Program-made: the position numbers and the translations under genes | The notes under the pieces: generated by a model | What the model was told of the DNA's origin: nothing | What the model saw: the letters and a program-made list of their open reading frames with translations, nothing else | Database searches by the model: none | Assembly (NCBI GenBank): GCA_945874155.1 | Contig: CAMCFO010000004.1 | Span: 1 to 64,000 of the forward strand | DNA from: an uncultured Bacteroidales bacterium | GTDB taxonomy: Bacteria > Bacteroidota > Bacteroidia > Bacteroidales > UBA932 | Length of the DNA: 64,000 bases | Direction: 5' to 3' | Shown: positions 16,135 through 25,278 of the stretch, piece by piece | How positions within the stretch are numbered: position 1 is the first letter of the stretch | Layout of the letters: each line of letters begins with the position of its first letter

Positions 16135-17691
16135 ATGGGGAAGAGTCCGCTTAAACAACTTGCGTCCGAAACGGCCGTCTATGGAATGAGTACCATATTG
16201 GCCCGAATCATCAATTTTCTGTTCGTTCCGTTCTACACCAGACTGCTGACCACCGCCAGCTACGGAGTGGTCACTGAATTTATGGCCTACATTGCCGTGC
16301 TGCAGGTGGTCCTGGTGATGGGTCTGGAAACCGGATGCTTCCGTTTTGCGAACAAGGACGGCAACGACCCGGACAAGGTCTATACCGGCGCGCTGGCGGC
16401 AGTCTCGGGCCTGAGTCTGGCTTTTCTGGCGCTGATGATAGCCTTTGCGGGGCCCATTTCCCGGCTTTTAGGCTATGACGGCTACTCTTCCTGCATAATG
16501 TATATGGGCGGAATTCTTGCCCTGGACAGCATCACGGCCATACTTTTCGCCCGCCTGCGCCAGGAGCACAAGGCCCTGAAATTCGCGATATTCAAGACCG
16601 TGAAAATCCTGGTCGAAACCGGAGCCAACATAGTCCTGTTCTTCCCTTTTGCCGCCTTCTGCTCGCGCAAGGCTGAGACACTCGGAATCGCCGTTTCCGA
16701 ACTCGGACCCGACCAGCTGTGGCTGCTGCATTTCGTCAGCCCCACGCCCGACTTCAGCTATGTAATCTTCGCAATACTCGTCAGTTGCATAGTCTGCGCC
16801 CTGCTGTTCATACCCGACCTACTCAGGCTCAATCTCAAATTCGACGGCAAACTTCTGCGCCAGATGCTCGCCTATTCCCTGCCGCTTATGGTCGCGGGAC
16901 TTCCGGGCACGGTTAACGACTTCATAGACAGAATCCTCTTCCGTTTCCTGGACCATAATGCCGAACTCTGGCAGTCCAGCCTCGGTATCTTCCAGGCGGC
17001 AGTGAAACTTGCGGTAATAATGAACCTCTTCATCCAGATGTTCCGTTTCGCCGCCGAGCCTTTCTTCTTCCAGAGGGCAGCCGACCGCAACAGCCGGGAA
17101 CTCTATGCCAAGGTTATGGAATGGTTCACGGCATTCTGCGGACTGGTTTTCCTCGGAGTAATATTATATATAGATGTGGTGTCGCTGCTTCTGGGAAGGG
17201 ATTTCCGCAGCGGAGTGGGAGTGGTGCCGGTGATGCTGTTCTCGTATATGGTGCTGGGGATGCTGTTCAATGTGTCGATGTGGTACAAGCTGTCGGGAAA
17301 GACCAATATGGCAATCTGGATTACCAGTGCGGGACTGGTGGTGACGGTGATTGTGAACCTCATCTTTATGCCGAAGTATTCATATTGGGCTGCGGCTTTC
17401 GGACATCTTGCCAGCTATCTGGTGATGTTCGCCCTGAGCGCCTTCCTCGGTCAGAAGCACTACCCTATACCCTACCGCTGGGGCCGGCTCGCGGGCACAC
17501 TTGCTCTGATGTTCGCCTGCTGGGGCATAGCCACGGGACTGGACCATTGGCTATGGCCGGAAACTGCGACAGGTTGGGCGCTTGCGGGTAAACTGGCCGT
17601 CCACACCCTCGTCATTCTGGCCTATTGCGCTGCGGTTCTGCCCCTTCTTGGTGCCAGCTTGCACAAAAAGAGCCCCAAGATGGCCAAGTAA
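16135..17691 (+). CDS. Polysaccharide biosynthesis flippase (MOP/Wzx-like)
   Basis: This is an integral membrane transporter of the MOP superfamily (Wzx/RfbX type) that would flip lipid-linked saccharides across the inner membrane. The 518-residue product opens with the family-typical LASETAVYGMSTILARIINFLFVPFYTR, with many hydrophobic segments spread over its length (about 12-14 predicted) and the LETGCFRFA motif near 63. Length is normal for the family. No glycosyltransferases are adjacent, so the substrate is not evident; it is not inside a capsule locus here. The upstream ATG at 16122 is in another frame, and 16135 fits the promoter spacing. Confidence 0.88.
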   Translation: MGKSPLKQLASETAVYGMSTILARIINFLFVPFYTRLLTTASYGVVTEFMAYIAVLQVVLVMGLETGCFRFANKDGNDPDKVYTGALAAVSGLSLAFLALMIAFAGPISRLLGYDGYSSCIMYMGGILALDSITAILFARLRQEHKALKFAIFKTVKILVETGANIVLFFPFAAFCSRKAETLGIAVSELGPDQLWLLHFVSPTPDFSYVIFAILVSCIVCALLFIPDLLRLNLKFDGKLLRQMLAYSLPLMVAGLPGTVNDFIDRILFRFLDHNAELWQSSLGIFQAAVKLAVIMNLFIQMFRFAAEPFFFQRAADRNSRELYAKVMEWFTAFCGLVFLGVILYIDVVSLLLGRDFRSGVGVVPVMLFSYMVLGMLFNVSMWYKLSGKTNMAIWITSAGLVVTVIVNLIFMPKYSYWAAAFGHLASYLVMFALSAFLGQKHYPIPYRWGRLAGTLALMFACWGIATGLDHWLWPETATGWALAGKLAVHTLVILAYCAAVLPLLGASLHKKSPKMAK

Positions 17692-17716
17692 ATATCGGAA
17701 TTAGCAGATTTTTCGC

Positions 17717-17724
17717 TATATTTG
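17717..17724 (+). promoter_or_regulatory. -7 box before the exbB-exbD-tonB operon
   Basis: TATATTTG matches TAnnTTTG, 40 bases upstream of the ExbB start codon. A clear -33 TTTG is not seen. Confidence 0.4.
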
Positions 17725-17764
17725 CGGGTTATTTGCGCGAAAATTAAAAAATTGAAATACAATT

Positions 17765-18478
17765 ATGCTGATCAATCTACTTCAGACAGTCACCGACACG
17801 GCTTCAGTCATTGAGGAAGCCATACCGGAGCCGGTGAGACAACAGGTCAAGATGTCCTATTTCGAACTGGCAAAGTCCGGAGGATGGCTTATGATAGTCC
17901 TGCTCCTCCTTTCCGTAATCGCAATCTATATCTTTGCGAGCAAATGGTGGCTCATCCACAAGGCCGGCAAGGTGCAGAAGAACTTTATGGACGAAATCCG
18001 CGACCTCATACACGAGGGAAAAATCAAGTCGGCAATTTCACTCTGCCAGCAGTCAGACACACCTATTGCAAGACTTGTGGAAAAAGGTATCGAAAGAATC
18101 GGAAGACCTCTGCAGGACATTCAGACTGCGGTAGAGAATATGGGAAATGTGGAAGTGGCAAGGCTGGAGAAGGGTTTGCCTATGCTTGCGACCATCGCGG
18201 GAGGTGCCCCTATGATAGGATTCCTCGGCACTGTTACCGGTATGATCAAGGCTTTCTTCAATATGTCCACAGCCGGCAACAATATAGACATAGCCCTGCT
18301 TTCGGGAGGTATCTATGAGGCTATGGTGACCACGGTGGGAGGTCTCGCGGTGGGTATCATCGCCTACTTCGCCTACAACTGGCTGAATGCCCAGATTTCC
18401 AACCTGGTGTTCAAGATGGAGACTGTGACGGTGGACTTTATGGACCTGCTCCACGAACCTGCCGACAGCACAAAATAG
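17765..18478 (+). CDS. MotA/TolQ/ExbB proton channel protein (motor 1)
   Basis: This inner membrane protein forms the proton channel of a TonB/Tol-type energy motor with ExbD. It has 237 residues, three hydrophobic segments (about 38-58, 140-165 and 178-203) and the family motif GGAPMIGFLGTVTGMIKAF in the second. A cytoplasmic loop lies between the first two segments. Its stop is 6 bases before ExbD, and a TonB-like gene follows, so the three form an operon. The same gene order is common in Bacteroidetes. A second, different motor is encoded at 49972-52293. Confidence 0.92.
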   Translation: MLINLLQTVTDTASVIEEAIPEPVRQQVKMSYFELAKSGGWLMIVLLLLSVIAIYIFASKWWLIHKAGKVQKNFMDEIRDLIHEGKIKSAISLCQQSDTPIARLVEKGIERIGRPLQDIQTAVENMGNVEVARLEKGLPMLATIAGGAPMIGFLGTVTGMIKAFFNMSTAGNNIDIALLSGGIYEAMVTTVGGLAVGIIAYFAYNWLNAQISNLVFKMETVTVDFMDLLHEPADSTK

Positions 18479-18484
18479 TTAATT

Positions 18485-18895
18485 ATGGCAATAAGGAGAA
18501 CAACAAAGGCGGATGCGGGATTTTCGATGTCTTCGATGACTGACATCGTCTTCCTGCTGCTGATATTCTTCCTCGTCACTTCTACCCTCATCAACCCCAA
18601 CGCGCTGAAACTCCTGCTTCCGAAGAGTACCGGACAGGTGTCGGCAAAGGCAACGGTGAGCGTGTCGATTGCGGACCACGGGGACGGGTATTACACCTAC
18701 CATATCAATGGAGACAAGAATCCGGTGCAGTTCGTGGACATAGAGGAAGATCTCATCGGCCTGCTGCAGGAACAGGAGGACCCGACATTCTCGATTTTTG
18801 CGGACGAGACCGTGCCTGTGGGAGAGGTTGTGAAGGTGATGAACATTGCAAAACGGAATCACTACAAGGTGATTATGGCCACCAGGCCGGAATAG
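18485..18895 (+). CDS. ExbD/TolR biopolymer transport protein (motor 1)
   Basis: ExbD pairs with ExbB and carries the proton-translocating aspartate. The 136-residue product has one membrane segment (about 17-37) with the conserved Asp in SSMTDIVFLLLIFFLV, followed by a periplasmic domain. Length is normal. It lies 6 bases after exbB and 18 bases before the TonB-like gene. Confidence 0.93.
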   Translation: MAIRRTTKADAGFSMSSMTDIVFLLLIFFLVTSTLINPNALKLLLPKSTGQVSAKATVSVSIADHGDGYYTYHINGDKNPVQFVDIEEDLIGLLQEQEDPTFSIFADETVPVGEVVKVMNIAKRNHYKVIMATRPE

Positions 18896-18913
18896 TTTCG
18901 GAGGGCGGCAGAA

Positions 18914-19708
18914 ATGGAAAATTACAAGGCTGAAAGGGAAAGACAGAGAAAGAACTCGGTTGTGGGCGGCGTGCTGCTTACGGTCCTGGTTCACGCGGGA
19001 GCATTTGCCTGTCTGTCGCTCACGGGCCTTGTGTGGCTGGACCCTCCGCCTCCGGAGAGGGAGGAAATCCTCATTGATTTCAGTGAGGATGTACAGGTGA
19101 AACAGCCCAAACAGAGATATGTTAACCGGAGCAGGCTGAGGTCTCCGGAGCCTGACAGGACAAAACCGGAAGAGGCGGTGAAAATGTCCGAGGCGCAGTA
19201 TGAAGGCCGGAAGGAGAATGTGGCAAGGGAAGCCACCGTGGGGCCTGAAGGAGACGTGGAAGTGAAAGAGCCGAAGCGTGAAGTGGAAATCAACCGCAGG
19301 GCACTTTTCCACGCGGCAAATAATCCCGCAGACAAGGACACTCTGGCAGCGCAGACGGCCTACACCCCGGGAGAAAAGCTTTCGGAGGGACACGCGATGG
19401 GCAATGTGGCGAAAGGCAGGCTGGACGGCGAACCGAATGCCAGACTGGAAGGCCGCAGCACTGTGGGAGGACTTAAGAAACCGCTTTACAATGTGCAGAA
19501 AGAAGGCACGGTGGTTGTAAGAATTAAGGTCAATCAGTCGGGACAGGTCGTGGAAGCCATACCTGGAGAGAGAGGGACGACCGTCAGCGACAAGACTCTT
19601 TGGAATGAAGCCAGGAAAGCGGCTATGGAGGCCAAATTCACGCCGACCAATGATCCGGACAAGGTTCAGCAAACAGGAACAATTACTTATATATTCAAAT
19701 TAAAATAG
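18914..19708 (+). CDS. TonB-like energy transducer (motor 1)
   Basis: This protein links the ExbB/ExbD motor to the outer membrane. The 264 residues comprise a short cytoplasmic basic start, a membrane segment (about 16-38), a charged linker rich in Pro, Glu and Lys (WLDPPPPEREE onward, about 42-180) and a C-terminal TonB/TolA-like domain (about 183-264, with GTVVVRIKVNQSGQVVEA and ending TGTITYIFKLK). It closes the exbB-exbD-tonB operon. Whether it acts on TonB-dependent receptors or as a TolA analogue cannot be decided from sequence alone. Confidence 0.88.
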   Translation: MENYKAERERQRKNSVVGGVLLTVLVHAGAFACLSLTGLVWLDPPPPEREEILIDFSEDVQVKQPKQRYVNRSRLRSPEPDRTKPEEAVKMSEAQYEGRKENVAREATVGPEGDVEVKEPKREVEINRRALFHAANNPADKDTLAAQTAYTPGEKLSEGHAMGNVAKGRLDGEPNARLEGRSTVGGLKKPLYNVQKEGTVVVRIKVNQSGQVVEAIPGERGTTVSDKTLWNEARKAAMEAKFTPTNDPDKVQQTGTITYIFKLK

Positions 19709-19749
19709 ACCCGAAAGGGCCTGATGAAAAAAGCCGGGAGGCAAAAGAA

Positions 19750-21084
19750 ATGGATTATAACAAAAGAAGTGGCAGCAACCACGAAAGCCGTAGGGAGTAC
19801 GGCAGCAGTGATTCAAGACCTTACAGGTCATTCAACGGCGAAAGACGCCAGAGTAGCAGAAACAACGACAACAGGTCATCCTACGGGGAGAGACGGCCGC
19901 GCCGCAACTATGGCGAGAGACCGGCATATTCCAGCGACAGACCTGTATTCTCAACAGACAGGCCTTCTTATGGAGAGAGACAATCCTATGGAGAAAGGCC
20001 TTCATACGGTGAAAGACAATCATACGGCGAGCAGAGACCACGCAGAACCGGAGGACTCAGACCACGCCGCAACAGCAATTTCAATAACGGCAGCGAAAGC
20101 TCATTCAACCGCAGAGGTGAGGGACGGACAGATTTCCGCAGCACGGAAGGCCGCAGCACAGAAGGCCGTCCAGCAAAACCGGGCTTCAAGAAAAGACCGG
20201 GCAAGTTCGCCCAGCAGAGCCAGGGACGCGGACAGCAGCAGAAGAGATTCGCCAAGCCTATGTTCCGCAACGAAGACGAGAGCGGCATAAGCAGAATGAT
20301 AGACAGGAGGAAAGCTGTTGAAAACGAGAGACTTTCCGACAACGACCAGGTGGTTTTCCCTATCAAGGAGGAAGTGCGCCTGAACAAATACATCGCCAAT
20401 TCCGGAATATGCTCCAGAAGGGAGGCCGACAATTTCATACTCGCAGGCTGCGTGACGGTGAACGGCTCAGTGGTGACCGAACTCGGAAGCAAGGTGAACA
20501 TCAACAACGACGATGTGCGCTTCAACGGAGAGAGGCTCCACGGTGAGACCAAGGTCTATATCGTTATGAACAAGCCGAAAGGATTCGTGACCACGACTTC
20601 CGACCCTCACGCCGAGAAGACCGTAATGGAACTGCTCAAGAAATGCCCTTCGAGGGTTTTCCCTGTGGGTCGTCTGGACAAGAACACCACAGGAGTGCTT
20701 ATGTTCACCAATGACGGGGAGATTGCAGAACGCCTCACCCACCCTTCCTACGACAAGAAGAAGATTTATCAGGTGTCTCTGGACAGGGATTTGAGCCAGG
20801 AAGACTACGACAAGATAGTCGCAGGCGTGGAACTGTCCGACGGAGAGGTGGCTGCAGATGCACTCGACTATATCGAGGACAACGACAAGCGCAAAATCGG
20901 CATTGAAATCCATTCCGGAAAGAACCGCATCGTCCGCAGGATTTTCGAATCCCTCGGCTATGACGTGAAGGCTCTGGATAGGGTTTATTTCGCTGGACTC
21001 ACCAAAAAAGGCCTCAAGAGAGGAGAATGGAGATACCTCACGGAGGGTGAAGTGAACATCCTCAAAATGGGAGCGTATATCTAA
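19750..21084 (+). CDS. Pseudouridine synthase of the RsuA/RluB/RluF group with long disordered N-terminus
   Basis: This enzyme isomerises a specific uridine in ribosomal RNA. The catalytic part is in the C-terminal 240 of 444 residues: an S4 RNA-binding domain (about 208-262, VRLNKYIANSGICSRREA) and the synthase domain with catalytic Asp in GRLDKNTTG (about 311) and the RIVRRIFESLGYDV motif. The first 190 residues are low-complexity, rich in Arg, Ser, Gly, Tyr and Gln, with SYGERQ/PSYGER repeats at about 68-99. Such N-terminal tails are common in Bacteroidetes RluB-like proteins. The stop codon overlaps the era start by one base, pointing to translational coupling of two ribosome-related genes. 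Confidence 0.92.
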   Translation: MDYNKRSGSNHESRREYGSSDSRPYRSFNGERRQSSRNNDNRSSYGERRPRRNYGERPAYSSDRPVFSTDRPSYGERQSYGERPSYGERQSYGEQRPRRTGGLRPRRNSNFNNGSESSFNRRGEGRTDFRSTEGRSTEGRPAKPGFKKRPGKFAQQSQGRGQQQKRFAKPMFRNEDESGISRMIDRRKAVENERLSDNDQVVFPIKEEVRLNKYIANSGICSRREADNFILAGCVTVNGSVVTELGSKVNINNDDVRFNGERLHGETKVYIVMNKPKGFVTTTSDPHAEKTVMELLKKCPSRVFPVGRLDKNTTGVLMFTNDGEIAERLTHPSYDKKKIYQVSLDRDLSQEDYDKIVAGVELSDGEVAADALDYIEDNDKRKIGIEIHSGKNRIVRRIFESLGYDVKALDRVYFAGLTKKGLKRGEWRYLTEGEVNILKMGAYI

Positions 21085-21977
21085 TGGCAGGCGCAGGAAA
21101 ACACAGGGCAGGATTTGTCAACATCATCGGTAATCCAAATGTTGGCAAATCTACGCTTATGAATGCACTTGTGGGCGAGAAACTGTCCATAGTGACCGCC
21201 AAGGCCCAGACCACCCGCCACAGGATAATGGGCATAGTGAACGGAGAGGACTACCAGATTGTATATTCCGACACCCCGGGCATACTCAAGCCCAAATACA
21301 GGCTGCAGGAGAGTATGATGAACTTTGTTGAGACTGCAATCGGCGATGCGGACACAATTCTCTATGTCACCGACACCGTGGAGCAGCCCGACAAGAACGA
21401 CGAATGGGTTGAAAAACTCCAGAGGCTGGAATGTCCGGTAATACTGGTAATCAACAAAATAGACATCAGCACCCAGGAAAAAGTCGTGGAACTGATGCGC
21501 TGGTGGCAGGAAAAATTGCCCAAGGCGACCATATTCCCCGCATCGGCCCAGGAGAAATTCAACCTGGACAGCATCTTCGAGGCTATAGTGGCAAGTCTGC
21601 CGGTGGCTCCGCCTTGGTACGACAAGGATGTGTTCACGGACAGGACCCTGAGATTTTTCGCTTCGGAAATCATACGCGAGAAGATTTTCCTCAACTATTC
21701 CCAGGAGATACCATACAGCTGCGAGGTGGTGATTGAGCAGTTCAAGGAAGGCGAGGAGAGGTACGAGATCAGCGCTGTCATCTATGTGGAGAGGGAGACA
21801 CAGAAGGGCATCATCATAGGAAAAGGTGGAACTGCCCTGAAGAAAGTGGGCACCCAGGCACGTATGGATATGGAAGATTTCTTCCAGAAGAAAATATACC
21901 TGAACCTCTTTGTCAAGACCGATGACGGCTGGAGACAGAGCAAGAAGGAATTGAAGAGGTTCGGCTACGAGTGGTAG
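21084..21977 (+). CDS. era: GTPase Era
   Basis: Era is an essential GTPase that assists 16S rRNA maturation and small-subunit assembly. The 297-residue product has the G1 loop GNPNVGKST (16-24), G3 DTPG, G4 NKID and a C-terminal type II KH RNA-binding domain with GIIIGKGGTALKKVG (about 243). Length and motif order are normal. Its ATG overlaps the stop codon of the pseudouridine synthase gene. 71 bases without a clear terminator separate it from the topoisomerase gene. Confidence 0.97.
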   Translation: MAGAGKHRAGFVNIIGNPNVGKSTLMNALVGEKLSIVTAKAQTTRHRIMGIVNGEDYQIVYSDTPGILKPKYRLQESMMNFVETAIGDADTILYVTDTVEQPDKNDEWVEKLQRLECPVILVINKIDISTQEKVVELMRWWQEKLPKATIFPASAQEKFNLDSIFEAIVASLPVAPPWYDKDVFTDRTLRFFASEIIREKIFLNYSQEIPYSCEVVIEQFKEGEERYEISAVIYVERETQKGIIIGKGGTALKKVGTQARMDMEDFFQKKIYLNLFVKTDDGWRQSKKELKRFGYEW

Positions 21978-22049
21978 AGTGGCGAGGCCCGTCCGCCTAG
22001 AGGCTGGCTCAACAAACTGACGGGGACACTAAACTGATACTTGAGTACA

Positions 22050-24758
22050 ATGAGCAAAGACGATTTTGTGACAGAAGACGGATTCGAAGAAGTTGAAGAC
22101 AGCAATGCGGAAGAACTTCAGGAAGAGGAAATACCTGAAGGAGAAGCCGCGGAAACGGGACGTTTCCAGAAACTGCTGGGCGACGACAGCCGCCACTTCA
22201 AACTCTCCGGAATGTTCAAGGAATGGTATCTGGATTATGCTTCCTACACCATTCTCTACCGTGCCGTGCCGCATATCGTGGACGGTCTCAAACCTGTTCA
22301 GCGCAGGGTGCTCCACGCAATGTATAAGATTGACGATGGAGCCTACACCAAGGTTGCCAATATCATAGGACAGGCTATGCAGTACCATCCCCACGGAGAT
22401 GCTTCCATCGGAGGGGCGCTGGTGCAGCTCGGTCAGAAAGGTCTGCTCATAGACTGCCAGGGAAACTGGGGCAATATCATCACGGGAGATTCCAACGCCG
22501 CTCCCCGTTATATCGAAGCCCGTCTGAGCAAATTCGCAAAGGAAGTGGTGTTCAATCCCAAGACCACCCCGTGGATGACTTCATACGACGGGCGCAACCA
22601 GGAGCCTGTGGAACTTCCGGTAAAATTCCCGCTTCTGCTCGCACAGGGCACCGAGGGCATTGCTGCCGGACTTGCTTCCAAAATCCTCCCGCACAATTTC
22701 AACGAACTGATTGACGCATCCATAGCCATACTCCAGGACAAGCCTTTCGAGCTGCTCCCGGACTTCCCCACCGGCGGTTTTGCGGACTGCTCACGCTACA
22801 ACAACGGTCGCAGGGGCGGCGTAGTGAAAGTGCGTGCAAAACTCGAAAAGATTGACAAGAACACTATTGCCATCACGGAGGTGCCTTACGGAAAGACCAC
22901 CCAGCTGCTGATGGAGTCCATAATGAAGGCCAAGGACAAGGGCAAGATTAAAATCAAGAAAATCGAGGACCTGACCACGGAGAAGGCCGAAATCATCATC
23001 CACCTGCCCAACGACGTGTCTCCGGACAAGACCATCGATGCCCTCTACGCCTTCACCGACTGCGAGGTGTCCATTTCTCCGAACACCTGCGTAATTGTGG
23101 ACAAGAAGCCTCAGTTCCTTGGGGTGGACGAGGTGCTGCGCTATGACACCCTTCACACCAAGGACCTGCTGCGTCAGGAACTGGAAATCAGGCTGGGAGA
23201 GCTGGAAAACGACTGGCATTATTTCTCTTTGGAGAAGATTTTCTTTGAGGAAAAGGTCTATAAGCTGCTGGAAAAGGACTCAGCCAACTGGGAGGCCCAA
23301 CTTGAAGAGATTTTCGCAAGGATGAAGGAATTCCAGCACCTGCTCAAGAAGGAAATCCTGATGGACGACATACTCAAGCTTGTGGAGAAGCCTGTGAGGA
23401 AGATTTCCAAGTTCGACACCAAGGTCATAGACGAGAAGATTCTCTCAATCGAGGACGAGATGTCAAAGGTAAACGACAATCTGGCTCATCTTACAGCCTA
23501 CACAATCAGCTGGTTCTCAGGACTCAAGAAAAAATACGGCAAGCAATGGCCCCGCCTTACAGAAATCACCGGATTCGAGAACATTGCGGCCACCAAGGTG
23601 GTGAACAACAACCTGAAACTGTATGTGAACAAGGTGGAGGGCTTCGTGGGTACGGCCTTGAAGAAGGACGAGAACACGGAGTATGTCTGCGATTGCTCGG
23701 ATATGTCGGAGTTCGTGACCATACTCAAGGACGGCAAATATATGGTGCGCAAGGTGGGCGAGAAAGTCTATGTGGGCAACAATATCGAATATGTGGGTCT
23801 GTTCACAAGAGGCGACAGCAGGACCATCTACAATGTCATCTACCGCGACGGCAAGGGTCCTGTGAGCTACGCCAAGCGATTTGCGCTGACTTCCATCACC
23901 CGCGACAAGGAATATGACATCACCCAGGGCACTCCGGGTTCGGTCATACAGTGGCTGACGGTCAATGCCAATGGAGAGGCTGAGACCGTGAAAGTTTTCC
24001 TCAAGGCGAAACTCAAGCTCAAGAAACTCATAGACGAGTACGATTTCTCCCAATTGGACATCAAGGGCCGGGCTTCGCGAGGGAATGTGGTGGCCCGTAA
24101 AAATGCCGTGCAAAGGATAGCTTTGAAATCCCGGGGGCAATCCACCATCGGAGGCAAGGATATTTGGTTCGATGCCGATATCCAGAAACTTAACGATGAG
24201 GAAAGGGGCCTCTACCTGGGACAGTTCAACAACGGGGATCATATTCTCGCAATCTTCACGGACGGCACATACTACACGACGGGCTTCGACCTGAGCAGCC
24301 GCTATCAGGGCGAGTTGCTGAAAATCGAGAAGTTCGAAGCGGGCAAGACTTATACCGCCCTCTATTACGACAAGGCTTCCAAATCATTCTATATCAAGAG
24401 GTTCTCCTTTGAAGTGAGCGACAACTCCCCTGTCTGCTTCATAAGTTCAGCCAAGGGTTCCTACCTCGTGGAATTGAGCGAGGACCTGCATCCTCAGTTT
24501 GAAATCACATTCGGAGGCAAGAATGAATTCCGGGAGCCTGAGAAGGTGGATGCCGAGGAGTTCATAGCCAAGAAGGGCATAAATGCCAAGGGCAAGAAGG
24601 TCAGTTCTATGGATGTGAAGAGCGTGAAGTTCGTCGAGCCTCTCGTGAAGCCGGAGGATGCTCAGATGACGGCGGAGGAGACTGAGACCGCGGATGACAC
24701 CAGTTTGCCTGACGATGGACCGGAAATGGACACTGATTTCGAACCAACGCTATTCTAA
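22050..24758 (+). CDS. parC: DNA topoisomerase IV subunit A (ParC/GyrA family)
   Basis: This is the breakage-reunion subunit of a type IIA topoisomerase, which separates linked chromosomes. The ATG at 22050 gives 902 residues; a TTG three codons earlier is less likely. An acidic N-terminal tail (about 8-35) precedes the GyrA-type winged helix with DGLKPVQRRVLHAM (78-91), YHPHGDASI (112-120) and catalytic Y154 in SNAAPRYIEARL. A coiled-coil region (about 385-500) and a C-terminal beta-pinwheel-like part follow, with an acidic end. The lack of a GyrA-box-like motif and the sequence style match Bacteroidetes ParC. The partner parE is not in the window. Confidence 0.88.
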   Translation: MSKDDFVTEDGFEEVEDSNAEELQEEEIPEGEAAETGRFQKLLGDDSRHFKLSGMFKEWYLDYASYTILYRAVPHIVDGLKPVQRRVLHAMYKIDDGAYTKVANIIGQAMQYHPHGDASIGGALVQLGQKGLLIDCQGNWGNIITGDSNAAPRYIEARLSKFAKEVVFNPKTTPWMTSYDGRNQEPVELPVKFPLLLAQGTEGIAAGLASKILPHNFNELIDASIAILQDKPFELLPDFPTGGFADCSRYNNGRRGGVVKVRAKLEKIDKNTIAITEVPYGKTTQLLMESIMKAKDKGKIKIKKIEDLTTEKAEIIIHLPNDVSPDKTIDALYAFTDCEVSISPNTCVIVDKKPQFLGVDEVLRYDTLHTKDLLRQELEIRLGELENDWHYFSLEKIFFEEKVYKLLEKDSANWEAQLEEIFARMKEFQHLLKKEILMDDILKLVEKPVRKISKFDTKVIDEKILSIEDEMSKVNDNLAHLTAYTISWFSGLKKKYGKQWPRLTEITGFENIAATKVVNNNLKLYVNKVEGFVGTALKKDENTEYVCDCSDMSEFVTILKDGKYMVRKVGEKVYVGNNIEYVGLFTRGDSRTIYNVIYRDGKGPVSYAKRFALTSITRDKEYDITQGTPGSVIQWLTVNANGEAETVKVFLKAKLKLKKLIDEYDFSQLDIKGRASRGNVVARKNAVQRIALKSRGQSTIGGKDIWFDADIQKLNDEERGLYLGQFNNGDHILAIFTDGTYYTTGFDLSSRYQGELLKIEKFEAGKTYTALYYDKASKSFYIKRFSFEVSDNSPVCFISSAKGSYLVELSEDLHPQFEITFGGKNEFREPEKVDAEEFIAKKGINAKGKKVSSMDVKSVKFVEPLVKPEDAQMTAEETETADDTSLPDDGPEMDTDFEPTLF

Positions 24759-24759
24759 A

Positions 24760-25278
24760 ATGACAGTCACCCTCACAGGAATGATGGGCAGCGGCAAAAG
24801 CACCATCGGAAAGCGTCTGGCGACGGTTCTGGACTGGGAATTCATTGACCTGGACCAATATATCGTGGAACAGGAAGGCTGTGACATACCATCCATTTTC
24901 GCAAAAGGGGGAGAAAGACTGTTCAGGGAAATTGAATACAGACGCCTTGTGCAGGTCCTTGAGAATCATTCCGAGGGAAATCTTGTCCTGTCTCTGGGCG
25001 GGGGCACACTGACCGTGGAGGAGAGCCGTTCGGCAGTTGCTGCAAACACGGTCTGCATCTATCTGAAAACCTCATTGGAAGAACTGGAGAGGCGGCTTCG
25101 CGGACACGAAGGGGACAGGCCTATGCTCAACGGCAACCGCATTGCCGAACTGCTTTCGGAGCGTGAGGGCGTGTACGAAAAAACCGCCTGCCACACGGTG
25201 TTGACAGACGGTCGCAGCGTTGATGCAATTGCCAAGAGGATTGCCGGGATGATTACTTCTCATCCGCTTCAGGGGTAG
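24760..25278 (+). CDS. aroK: Shikimate kinase
   Basis: Shikimate kinase phosphorylates shikimate with ATP in aromatic amino acid and chorismate synthesis. The ATG at 24760, one base after the parC stop, gives the usual 172 residues; the longer frame from 24694 only runs into parC. Visible motifs are the P-loop GMMGSGKST (7-15), the shikimate-binding Asp region FIDLD (28-32), FAKGGERLFREIE and LSLGGGT. The LID region is at RLRGHEGDRPML. The last 26 bases overlap the convergent META-domain lipoprotein gene. Confidence 0.93.
   Translation: MTVTLTGMMGSGKSTIGKRLATVLDWEFIDLDQYIVEQEGCDIPSIFAKGGERLFREIEYRRLVQVLENHSEGNLVLSLGGGTLTVEESRSAVAANTVCIYLKTSLEELERRLRGHEGDRPMLNGNRIAELLSEREGVYEKTACHTVLTDGRSVDAIAKRIAGMITSHPLQG

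Noticed and set aside
18479..19672. 397-residue open frame antisense to exbD and the tonB-like gene
   Set aside because: It is His/Arg/Leu-rich without motifs, and the sense frames are clear members of known families.
19724..20290. 188-residue frame overlapping the pseudouridine synthase N-terminus
   Set aside because: It stays open because of the low-complexity repeats of the true frame and ends where they end.
22050..24758. Assignment as gyrA
   Set aside because: The overall sequence style and lack of a visible GyrA box favour ParC, though only a phylogeny or the genome's other copy would settle it.
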